Source: Acinetobacter calcoaceticus (GTDB taxonomy: Bacteria; Pseudomonadota; Gammaproteobacteria; Pseudomonadales; Moraxellaceae). From it: a stretch of DNA of 64,000 bases. The notes beneath the pieces are model-generated. The model saw only the letters and a program-made list of their open reading frames with translations. It did not search any database and was not told the DNA's origin. A program made the position numbers and the translations under genes. Each line of letters opens with the position of its first letter. The first letter of the stretch is position 1. Of the stretch, positions 29,001 to 36,086 are shown one piece after another. The DNA lies in assembly GCF_016508255.1 (NCBI RefSeq), contig NZ_JADVKT010000005.1, positions 186,001-250,000 on the forward strand, in the 5' to 3' direction.

Positions 29001-31222
29001 AAGCGGTTAACTTTGCAGATGGTGCCAATACGACTGCAACCTATGACCCGACAACCAATACTTATAAATACAATGTGAATGACAATATTGGTTTAACCAA
29101 TGCGGGTAGCTTAACGGTTGGCAATACTAAGGTTGATAACAGCGGATTAACCATTACTGGTGGTCCAAGTGTAACCAAGTCTGGTATTGATGCGGGCAAC
29201 CAGAAGATTACCAATGTTGCAGCAGGAACCAATCCGACTGATGCTGTTAATGTAAGCCAATTGGGTGCAGTAACTACAGCAGCCAACACCAAGACAGATG
29301 CTTTAGGTACCAGTACAGCGAACAACTTAGGTGGTGGCGCAGTTTATAATCCAGTTACAGGCGCAGTTAGTTCACCAATTTATACTGTAAATGGCAACAA
29401 CGTAAATAACGTGGGTGCTGCGATCACTGCATTGGACAAAGGTTGGACACTACAAAGCAATGGTGCCAATGCAGGTGCAGTGAAAGCTGGTGATACCGTT
29501 GATATTGGTACGGTTGCAGGTGAAGCGAACCTGAAAGTAAGCAAGACTGGTAACAAGATCCAGTATGGTTTAAACCGTGATCTTAATATTGACAGTGTAA
29601 CGACAGGCGACAGCAAGCTAGATACCAATGGTTTAACCATTACTGGTGGCCCAAGTGTAACCAAGTCTGGCATTGATGCTGCTAACCAGAAGATTACCAA
29701 TGTCGCAGCAGGCACTATTTCTTCGACATCAACAGATGCAGTAAATGGTAGCCAGTTAAATACCCTCGATAATCGTGTGACTAAGAATGGTGATTCTACA
29801 GCTACTATTTTTGGTGGTGGTGCTAAAGCTAATCCAGATGGTTCGATTTCTAACCCGACTTATAATGTTGCAGGTACAAGTGCAAACAATGTAGGCGATG
29901 CCTTAACAGCACTTGATAAAGCAGTCACTGATGCAGGCACAGCAGCAAATGCAGGCTGGACTGTTTCAGCCAATGGTGATACAGCGACTGCTAAAAACAT
30001 CAAGCCAAATGGCAAAGTCAACTTTACAGGCGACGATAACTTAACCGTTGCTCAGACGAGCAATACGGATAATGACGGTAACATTAAGGTTGCGCTGAAC
30101 AAAAACTTGAAGGTTGATAGCGTTACAACGGGTACTACAGTAATTGATACGACCGGTGTAAAAGTTGGAGATAACGTTCAGTTAGGAGCAACAGGCTTAA
30201 CTATTGTTGGTGGTCCGAGTATTACGACTTCTGGAATCAGTGCAGGTAATAAGGTCATTACCAATGTAGCTGCTGGTGTTAACACGACAGATGCAGTGAA
30301 CAAGGGACAACTTGATAGTGCAATCACGAACATTAATAACAATGTTGGTGCTTTGGCTAATAGTGCAGTTCAGTATGACAAAAATGCAGACGGTACAGTC
30401 AATAAAGATTCTGTCACTTTAGCTGGTGGTGCAAATGGTACAGCACTTAAGAATGTAGCAAATGGTACTGTAGCAGCAGGTTCTAAAGATGCAGTGAATG
30501 GAGGCCAGTTGTGGAGTGTTCAACAACAGGTTGACAAAAATACGGGTGATATCTCGAACCTTCAAAATAACATTAATAATGGTAAAACTGGTTTAGTTCA
30601 GCAAGCGGATAAAAATGCTGCGATTACTGTTGGTAAAGACACTGGTGGTACACAAGTTAATGTTGCTGGAACAGCAGGTGAGCGTACAGTGACTGGCGTT
30701 AAAGAGGGCGCAGTGACTGCGACTTCAAAAGATGCAGTAAATGGTTCTCAGCTTAATGTTACAAACCAAGCGCTTGTAAACTCGCTAGGTGGTGGAGCTG
30801 GTTATAACAATATTACCCAAAGCTTCTCAAACCCTACATATAACGTGGGTGATAAGTCCTACAACAATGTTGGTGATGCGATAGGTGCATTGAATCAAGC
30901 TGATCAAACATTAAATACCAAAATTGATAATGTAAACAACAAGCTTGAGCAAGCATTTTATGCGACAAACCAACGTATTGATGATGTTGAGAAAAGGGCC
31001 AATGCCGGTATTGCCGCTGCGATGGCTTTAGAAAATGCGCCATTTGTTGCCGGTAAATACACCTATGCTGTTGGGGCTGCATATCATGGTGGTGAAAATG
31101 CTGTCGGTGTGACCTTACGAAAAACATCTGACAATGGCCGTTGGTCAATTACGGGTGGTGTGGCAGCTGCTTCTCAAGGTGAGCCAAGCGTTCGTATTGG
31201 TATTAGTGGTGTTATTAACTAA
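26084..31222 (+). CDS. Trimeric autotransporter adhesin (type Vc secretion), second copy, about 1712 residues
   Basis: A second self-exporting trimeric adhesin. The start is set at ATG 26084 because the extended signal peptide region begins there ([25 protein letters not shown]). The frame is open 11 codons further to a TTG. A Ser/Thr-rich spacer and a hydrophobic core ([17 protein letters not shown]) follow. The head has SxAIGxxA repeats and a neck near [23 protein letters not shown]. The stalk holds three tandem 138-residue modules, then KGWTL/AGWTV-type modules. The last about 72 residues are encoded by DNA almost identical to that of adhesin 1. Outside the anchor the passenger differs clearly, so the two adhesins probably bind different targets. 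Confidence 0.95.
   Translation: [1712 protein letters not shown]
27985..29226 (+). repeat. Three tandem 414-bp repeats in adhesin 2
   Basis: Units begin near 27985, 28399 and 28813 with an exact 414-base (138-codon) spacing, checked at TAGCCAGTTAAA (28021, 28435, 28849). Each encodes [11 protein letters not shown], a coiled-coil [13 protein letters not shown] segment, [10 protein letters not shown], a [10 protein letters not shown] strand and a [10 protein letters not shown] unit. Copy-number change by slippage or recombination stays in frame. Confidence 0.9.
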
Positions 31223-31233
31223 GAAACTGGTTA

Positions 31234-31253
31234 GGAGAGTAGCGATGCTCTCC
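31234..31253 (+). promoter_or_regulatory. Leader hairpin between adhesin 2 and its tpgA
   Basis: Same GGAGAG / CTCTCC hairpin as at 24649-24668, within the almost identical 437-bp tract shared by the two loci. Confidence 0.5.
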
Positions 31254-31282
31254 TTGCTCGACAGATTAAAGAGATTATAGAA

Positions 31283-32065
31283 ATGAATAAAACAATCCAA
31301 AGCTTAGTCGTAGCTGCTTTTGCTGGTTTTGTGGTAACAACTTATGCGAATGAACCTGCTCAGCAACAGGAGATCCATTTTCCTGCTATTGAAAAAAGTT
31401 ATTTGAAACAAGTAAAACGTTATGAATACCAAGATGTTGCTCGCTTAGATTTAGGGCTGAATAAAGACCAAATTCGAGCTTTATTAGGAAATCCTCAATT
31501 TAGTGAAGGGGTGTTTGCAGTAAAAGTTTGGAACTATGTATTAGATGTCCGTATTCCTAACACAAACCAATATAAACGCTGCCAGTTACGTATTGATTTT
31601 AATGGAAAATATTTGGCGAAACGTTTATCTTGGAAGGGTGAGGAGTGTGAAGGCTTAGCTGCTTTGGGTGAGAATAATCAGGCACCACCTGTACATAGTA
31701 ATGTCATTGCAGAGCGTACAGCGAGTGTATTATTTGCCTTTGATCGGTTTGATGCGAGCGCGATTCAAGAGGGTATTGATAGCGTTGCGAAAATTGCCGA
31801 GCAGATTAAGAAAACCGAGACAACGACTCCTGTAATTGTTTCAGGCTTTACAGATCCGTTAGGTAAATTTAGCTATAACCAGAAATTGTCTTCACAACGT
31901 GCCAATACAGTTGCTGAGTTATTGGTACAACAAGGCATTGAAGCAAATCGTATAAAAATAGAGGCAAATAGCCAAACCGATTTATATAAGCAGTGTAGCG
32001 GTAACAATAGTTCACAACTTATTCAGTGTTTAGCACCAAATAGACGTGTTAATATAACTTGGTAA
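31283..32065 (+). CDS. tpgA: TpgA-like periplasmic partner, second copy
   Basis: The 260-residue paralogue of the protein at 24698 has the same signal peptide, BamE/SmpA-like segment ([20 protein letters not shown]) and OmpA-type domain ([22 protein letters not shown]...SNN-like tail). The first about 53 codons are almost identical at DNA level to copy 1. Further on the two diverge moderately, with scattered substitutions and one extra residue near 130 (APPVHSN against VPAHSN). It follows adhesin 2 by 60 bases. Both copies look intact, so each adhesin has its own partner, or they may be interchangeable because the anchors are identical. Confidence 0.9.
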   Translation: MNKTIQSLVVAAFAGFVVTTYANEPAQQQEIHFPAIEKSYLKQVKRYEYQDVARLDLGLNKDQIRALLGNPQFSEGVFAVKVWNYVLDVRIPNTNQYKRCQLRIDFNGKYLAKRLSWKGEECEGLAALGENNQAPPVHSNVIAERTASVLFAFDRFDASAIQEGIDSVAKIAEQIKKTETTTPVIVSGFTDPLGKFSYNQKLSSQRANTVAELLVQQGIEANRIKIEANSQTDLYKQCSGNNSSQLIQCLAPNRRVNITW

Positions 32066-32082
32066 AGCGGTCTGTCACGAAA

Positions 32083-32114
32083 AAGTAATCATCCCTAGGG
32101 TGGTTACTTTTTTC
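32083..32114 (+). terminator. Terminator after tpgA copy 2
   Basis: The same AGTAATCATCCCTAGGGTGG-type hairpin as after copy 1, followed by T6. Confidence 0.9.
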
Positions 32115-32185
32115 GTTTTAGGAGGTTAAAAAAGCAAGTAAGATGAATTTCAAATCAAACAGTTGTTTAAATTTTTATATAAAAA

Positions 32186-32770
32186 TCATCTTTTAAAATA
32201 ATAAAAGTTTTGTGGTGTCAGCAAGCCATCTAATGGTTGATCCCAACTTTGACGTTTTAAAGAATCTTTAATGAATTGAAACTGATGTGCTAATCCTAAA
32301 CGATAAGGCTTATGCTTAGCACTTGCCAATGTACGATCATAATAACCACCCCCCATGCCAATACGTGTCCCGTAGTGATCACAAGCTAAAAGTGGCATAA
32401 GCAGTAAATCAAGCTCTGACACATGTCTTCCTCGAGTTGCCATAGGTTCTTTCATTCCCAATGGATGATGAGAAAAACGACGATTTAAATATTGGTTCCT
32501 AGATATTTTTACCCAAACTAGTCGTTGATTCATAGAACAAATCATAGGTAAGTAAACTTGTTTATTTTTTTGAAAACATAACTTTATGAGAAGGTCTGTA
32601 TGAACTTCTCCAAAGGCATGTAAATATAAACCAATCTTTTTTGATGAATGAAAAATAGCAAGGCGATTAAGATGATGGAGAACATTAAGCTGAGCTTGTT
32701 TTTGCTCCAATGTGGTTAAAGAGCGTCTTTTAGATCTTAAATCTTTTCTAATAAAACTAAGTTCATTCAT
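32186..32770 (-). CDS. ygfA: 5-formyltetrahydrofolate cyclo-ligase (YgfA)
   Basis: The enzyme converts 5-formyl-THF to 5,10-methenyl-THF with ATP, rescuing a dead-end folate. The ATG at 32770 is preferred over an upstream TTG, although neither has a clear ribosome site. The 194-residue protein has the N-terminal RKDLRSKRRSL substrate-phosphate region, IGLYLHAFGEVHTDLL, and the C-terminal signature GTRIGMGGGYYDRTLA. In E. coli the order is zapA-ssrS-ygfA on one strand. Here the same order is kept on minus, with about 1.3 kb of extra genes between 6S RNA and ygfA. Confidence 0.92.
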   Translation of the reverse strand: MNELSFIRKDLRSKRRSLTTLEQKQAQLNVLHHLNRLAIFHSSKKIGLYLHAFGEVHTDLLIKLCFQKNKQVYLPMICSMNQRLVWVKISRNQYLNRRFSHHPLGMKEPMATRGRHVSELDLLLMPLLACDHYGTRIGMGGGYYDRTLASAKHKPYRLGLAHQFQFIKDSLKRQSWDQPLDGLLTPQNFYYFKR

Positions 32771-32993
32771 GTGTAAATCTAACAAAGATTTGAGATTAGT
32801 CGTGCAAAATTATACCTATTTTTCTATAGCTTTACGGAAATAGAAAAATAATTAGAAAATAACTTTAAACTTATTTGATGCAAGATATCTTCTCTAGCGA
32901 TAAAAATTTCTATTTCTTTACGTATTACCAGTATTTATTTACATTTAATGAGATAAGAATAATTAAAAAGATGAATGTGAAATTGTTAAGCCT

Positions 32994-33338
32994 ATGAAGT
33001 TAAAAAATTTAACCCTCACAATAAGTGCCTTATTATTACTTGTTGGGTGCACAAAACAAACAGAACCCAAAGCTGCTGAAGTTGACTATAAAGCTCAATT
33101 TGAAGATTCTGATCGTAAAATTGGAGAGTTTTTAGATCAATTGGATAATCCGAATACCCCACAAGAGGTTAAAGTCAAAATCTTGTGCCATGATTACCCT
33201 GAGGTTTATAAGACCCAATATATGCCTGCATTAATAAAAATTTCACCCAAACCTTATACGGAAGAAAAATTATTGTTAGATTTAAAGAGTGCAACTGATT
33301 ACTACAAAGATGCTTTTGCGATTAGATGTAATCAATAA
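32994..33338 (+). CDS. Small predicted lipoprotein, function unknown
   Basis: The 114-residue product begins with a lipoprotein signal (MKLKNLTLTISALLLLVGC, lipobox LVGC, Cys19). The mature part is charged and helical, with ESDRK-like segments and two cysteines (ILCHDYPEVYK and the C-terminal AIRCNQ) that could form a disulfide. I recognise no family. It lies in a small cluster of short exported or membrane products between ygfA and the 6S RNA gene. Confidence 0.72.
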   Translation: MKLKNLTLTISALLLLVGCTKQTEPKAAEVDYKAQFEDSDRKIGEFLDQLDNPNTPQEVKVKILCHDYPEVYKTQYMPALIKISPKPYTEEKLLLDLKSATDYYKDAFAIRCNQ

Positions 33339-33450
33339 GCTAATGTTGTTTTTTTTCTCAAAAAATCAGATAAGTGTGAATTGATTGGTGTTATTGGGTT
33401 GTGATAAATTCCTTTTTGTCTTTATAGGTGATAGTTTGGGGGTTCTAGAT

Positions 33451-33564
33451 ATGGAAATCTTGAAATTCTTACAGAGTTTTAATACGGTCGGTACATACTT
33501 AACGATTGCTTCAACTGTTTTAGGCAGTCTTATTATTTATTTTTACGTGATTAATCCAGTGTGA
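33451..33564 (+). CDS. 37-residue membrane microprotein, function unknown
   Basis: Short ORF with ATG at 33451 and a GGGGG ribosome-like site about 8 bases upstream. The product (MEILKFLQSFNTVGTYL..., hydrophobic to the C-terminus VINPV) is a single membrane helix with a short amphipathic start. A plausible promoter (TTGATT at 33381, -10-like ATAAAT about 17 bases later) precedes it. A clean terminator begins 10 bases after the stop, so it could be a tiny independent unit. No function can be given. Confidence 0.5.
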   Translation: MEILKFLQSFNTVGTYLTIASTVLGSLIIYFYVINPV

Positions 33565-33573
33565 TCTTTTAAA

Positions 33574-33606
33574 AGAAATAGTAATAAACTCTCTATTTCT
33601 TTTTTT
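33574..33606 (+). terminator. Terminator after the 37-residue ORF
   Basis: AGAAATAG / CTATTTCT is an 8-bp stem with an 11-base loop, followed by at least T6. Confidence 0.75.
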
Positions 33607-33656
33607 AATAATTGAATTCTGTTATTAGTTTTAAACTATAAAAATAAGGTAGAGTC

Positions 33657-33977
33657 ATGAAGTCTAGATTATTTCTTCTTAGTTTTTTGGCTTTAGGTTG
33701 CCATGCTGACGAAAACGTAAGTGATCCCGAAATTTGTAATGTGGTGAAAAAAGTTGCTTATACTGTTATGGAGGCGCGTCAACAAAAAGTTCCATCTCAA
33801 GACTTGCAACAAATAGCGGATGGCCTCGAAGATCCTAAAGCCAAACAACTGTATCAAGATTTAATTGATTCGGCTTACTCTGCCAAAGTCTTTAGAACTA
33901 GTTTCTTTAAAAGAAAAGCAATAGAAGATTTTCAAACAGGTTGGTATGAAGAGTGTCTTCATAGAAATGGAAAGTAA
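33657..33977 (+). CDS. Small exported protein, function unknown
   Basis: A 106-residue product with an N-terminal export signal (MKSRLFLLSFLALGCHA). LALGC could be a lipobox with Cys15, or cleavage could follow CHA. The mature part has conserved-looking EICNVVKKVAYTVMEARQQ and a C-terminal WYEECLHRNGK, giving two cysteines that may pair. Helical throughout. No family is recognised. The size and cysteine spacing recall other short Acinetobacter periplasmic proteins, but this is only an impression. Confidence 0.65.
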   Translation: MKSRLFLLSFLALGCHADENVSDPEICNVVKKVAYTVMEARQQKVPSQDLQQIADGLEDPKAKQLYQDLIDSAYSAKVFRTSFFKRKAIEDFQTGWYEECLHRNGK

Positions 33978-34105
33978 TATTAGAGAAGGGCAGATAAATT
34001 AATGACGTAAGCTACAATTTAATTTTTTAAAAAGAAAATTTTAGACTGACAGGTCTGTATGAAAGCTAAATTAAAATAAATATTTTGAATTATTCTTAAG
34101 TATTA

Positions 34106-34292
34106 AAACTAAATGCTCCGAAGATGCCGCTGCATGTGTCGTTACCCTGAACCCGATGAGTTCAAGGTGGACGCGACGTATACTTGCTGGGTTTCCTACA
34201 CGAAGATAGGCATACACTCTAAATATACAGAACACATCCATAAGTTTAAGTATCGGCAGGGGAATAGACCCGCTGGCGAACACCCCAGAGAC
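34106..34292 (-). ncRNA. ssrS: 6S RNA
   Basis: 6S RNA binds the sigma70 RNA polymerase holoenzyme and represses housekeeping promoters in stationary phase. On the minus strand the sequence contains GTTCGCCAGCGGGTC, CCCCTGCCGATA, CACCTTGAACTC...GGTTCAGGGT and GCAGCGGCATCTTCGGAG. These match E. coli 6S (GTTCGCAAGCGGGCC, CCCCTGAGCCGATA, CACCTTGAACC...GGTTCAAGGGT, GCGGCGGCATCTCGGAG) in order and spacing. Terminal AAACT/AGTTT and CTCTG/CGGAG pairing gives the closing stem, and the length is about 187 nt. Synteny zapA-ssrS-ygfA agrees. ORFs read through it on both strands are artefacts. End points are estimates. Confidence 0.92.
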
Positions 34293-34298
34293 AGTTTA

Positions 34299-34326
34299 AG
34301 TATAACCGATCTGACCCTGTTGGCAA
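34299..34326 (-). promoter_or_regulatory. 6S RNA promoter
   Basis: Minus strand TTGCCA (34321-34326), 16 bases, TATACT (34299-34304). The start would fall about 7 bases downstream, exactly at the expected 5' end of 6S RNA. Confidence 0.8.
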
Positions 34327-34430
34327 TCATCTAAACCTCAGGAACTGTAAACTTAGTTTGCGTTTGATGAAGCTTTGTACATTCGCAAGCATAAAATAAT
34401 ATTCAATCGTAGTAGATAGCCTTAATAAAA

Positions 34431-34470
34431 AATGCCTTGCATCTATTATTCATAGAGCAAGGCATTTTTG
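34431..34470 (-). terminator. zapA terminator
   Basis: The stem AATGCCTTGC / GCAAGGCATT is extended by TCTAT/ATAGA inside, with A and T runs outside. It separates zapA transcription from the 6S RNA promoter. Confidence 0.88.
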
Positions 34471-34483
34471 TATCGATGGTTTA

Positions 34484-34768
34484 TTAAACTATCTGTTCAA
34501 CATCATCCAATATTGTTTGCAGTAAACGTTCACAGTGAGTGTATTCTTGCAAAGATTTATTAAGGCTCAGTACTTCTTGAGTCAATTGTAGAGCAACCAT
34601 AATGACCAGTTTATTGTGCTCAACACGTGGGGCACTACGACGCATCTCATTAAATTTCTCATTGAGAAGGTCTGCGGCTCGTTCAAGTTCATCTTTTTTA
34701 TCTAAAGTAGTCGCGAGTCTAAAGGTCTGCTCAATCAGCCTAAGCTCTACCATGACTTGTTCACTCAT
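34484..34768 (-). CDS. zapA: Cell division protein ZapA
   Basis: ZapA binds FtsZ filaments and bundles them at midcell. The 94-residue protein has the short N-terminal beta region (VELRLIEQTFRLATTLDKKDELERAADLLNEKF) and then a long coiled-coil helix (MVALQLTQEVLSLNKSLQEY), as in the family. The ATG overlaps the stop of the upstream coiled-coil gene by four bases (ATGA), so the two are translationally coupled. The position next to 6S RNA and divergent from ygfB-pepP matches many gammaproteobacteria. Confidence 0.93.
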   Translation of the reverse strand: MSEQVMVELRLIEQTFRLATTLDKKDELERAADLLNEKFNEMRRSAPRVEHNKLVIMVALQLTQEVLSLNKSLQEYTHCERLLQTILDDVEQIV

Positions 34769-35325
34769 GATTGGGTCTCCTCGCCAGTTTCAGCATTAGG
34801 ATGGGCAAGCTGCTGAATTTCTTGGGCATGCTGATCTTGGGCTGTACCTAAAATTCCTAAACGCTGAATAATGGCCTCAACTTTTGATTTAGCAAGCTCA
34901 TTTTTTTGTAACAAACGATCACGATCTTGTTGTAAATCATGTAACTCTTGTTGGGTTTGACGCTGGTGAGCCTGTAACTTTTCTTTTGTAACACGTAATT
35001 CATTTCGTTCAGCAAGAATTTCTTGAAAACGATTTTTTAAATCAGTCGTGCTTTTTTCTAATCGGCTATAACGTTCGGCAAGTGTGTTAGCATCCTGATT
35101 CAATTGTTGAAATTGACCTTTTAACTGAGATAATTGCTCAGTTACGGACTCAATTTCCTCTTGTTTTTTAGTGATAATACTATTTTTTTGCACAACTTGT
35201 GCGTGATGCTCTGTTTCAGCCAGTTCTTTAGCTTCTGAGAGTGTCGCATGTTCACTCTCTAAATGATGTAAGCGTGTTTTTAATACGCTAATATGCGCTT
35301 GTAGCCGCTGTAATTGTTCTAACAT
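34765..35325 (-). CDS. Coiled-coil protein co-translated with zapA
   Basis: The protein is almost entirely coiled coil (LEQLQRLQAHISVLKTRLHHLE... onward), with heptad-like Leu/Ile spacing to about residue 165 and a Gln/Glu-rich tail. I set the start at ATG 35325 (186 residues), because the 14 codons before it form an unlikely hydrophobic leader in the promoter region. Pseudomonas has a shorter coiled-coil gene (TIGR02449 type) beside zapA. This may be its longer counterpart, possibly ZapB-like in linking FtsZ bundles. The role is inferred from the ATGA overlap with zapA only. Confidence 0.75.
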   Translation of the reverse strand: MLEQLQRLQAHISVLKTRLHHLESEHATLSEAKELAETEHHAQVVQKNSIITKKQEEIESVTEQLSQLKGQFQQLNQDANTLAERYSRLEKSTTDLKNRFQEILAERNELRVTKEKLQAHQRQTQQELHDLQQDRDRLLQKNELAKSKVEAIIQRLGILGTAQDQHAQEIQQLAHPNAETGEETQS

Positions 35326-35389
35326 AACGAGGTCGCACAGAATTGCAATCAAAGGTAATATATACAAAGTATAGAGATTGGATAAACGA

Positions 35390-36019
35390 ATGCAAGACGA
35401 TATTTCAGGCTGGACAGATTGGAACGGTAATTTTGAAGGAATTGAAGAAATTTCAAGCCCTAGTGAGTTACATGGTCTATTAACAGGTATTGTTTGTGTG
35501 ACAGAAGCGCCAACGCGTGAAGAATGGTCACAAATTTTAACAACCCTTAATGTGCCAGAGTTAAGTGACGATGCTTTAGCACTTTTAACTGATGAAGCAG
35601 AAGATGTCGTTCACGCTATATCTGATGATGAATTAGATTATTTACCTATGCTTCCTGATGATGAACATACGCTTCAAGAGCGTGTACAAGCATTATCAGA
35701 TTGGTGTGCGGGTGTTGTATTAGGTTTTGGATTGGCATCGGGTCATATTCGTGATGATGAACGTGAGTTGATTGAGAACCTTCAAGATATTGCAGCGGTC
35801 GAATTTGAAGACTCTGATAATGATGAAGAAGGTGAAAGCAGTTACGAAGAATTGTATGAATTTGTACGCTTAATACCTGTAAGCTTGTCTATTGGTAGAA
35901 AAAAAATCACTGTAGCTGACAGTTCTTTATTGAAAAACTTTCATGCAAAAATTAAATCTGCCGCTGTAGACACAGAACAAACTATTGTAGAAATGTTTAC
36001 TCCACATCGCCCAAGCTAA
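35390..36019 (+). CDS. ygfB: YgfB/YecA family protein (UPF0149)
   Basis: The acidic, about 209-residue product carries the UPF0149 pattern: SPSELHGLLTGIVCVTEAPTREEW near the start and ALSDWCAGVVLGFGLASGHIRDDERE in the middle. The start is taken at ATG 35390. A TTG four codons earlier is also possible. In Pseudomonas, YgfB affects AmpD and beta-lactam resistance. Here only the family and the conserved location upstream of pepP-ubiH-ubiI can be claimed. It is the first gene of that run and divergent from the zapA operon. Confidence 0.88.
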   Translation: MQDDISGWTDWNGNFEGIEEISSPSELHGLLTGIVCVTEAPTREEWSQILTTLNVPELSDDALALLTDEAEDVVHAISDDELDYLPMLPDDEHTLQERVQALSDWCAGVVLGFGLASGHIRDDERELIENLQDIAAVEFEDSDNDEEGESSYEELYEFVRLIPVSLSIGRKKITVADSSLLKNFHAKIKSAAVDTEQTIVEMFTPHRPS

Positions 36020-36086
36020 TTGAGGCGATGTGTTATTGGTTGTATTTTATTTTTTGACTTTAAAATTCTAAATCAAGTAGATCATT

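Noticed and set aside
19676..29226. Regular repeats that could suggest a CRISPR array
   Set aside because: The repeats are hundreds of bases long, in frame and coding. There are no short repeats with unique spacers and no cas genes.
18530..30000. Many minus-strand ORFs of 60-110 codons inside the adhesins
   Set aside because: They recur with the repeat period and are anti-sense shadows of Ala/Thr/Asn-rich repeats with no ribosome sites.
17240..32065. Possible genomic island or prophage around the adhesins
   Set aside because: No integrase, transposase, tRNA boundary or insertion-sequence ends are visible. The duplication explains the structure.
34071..34334. ORFs of 70-73 codons on both strands
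   Set aside because: They lie over the 6S RNA gene and have no family features. Stable RNA genes often give such frames.
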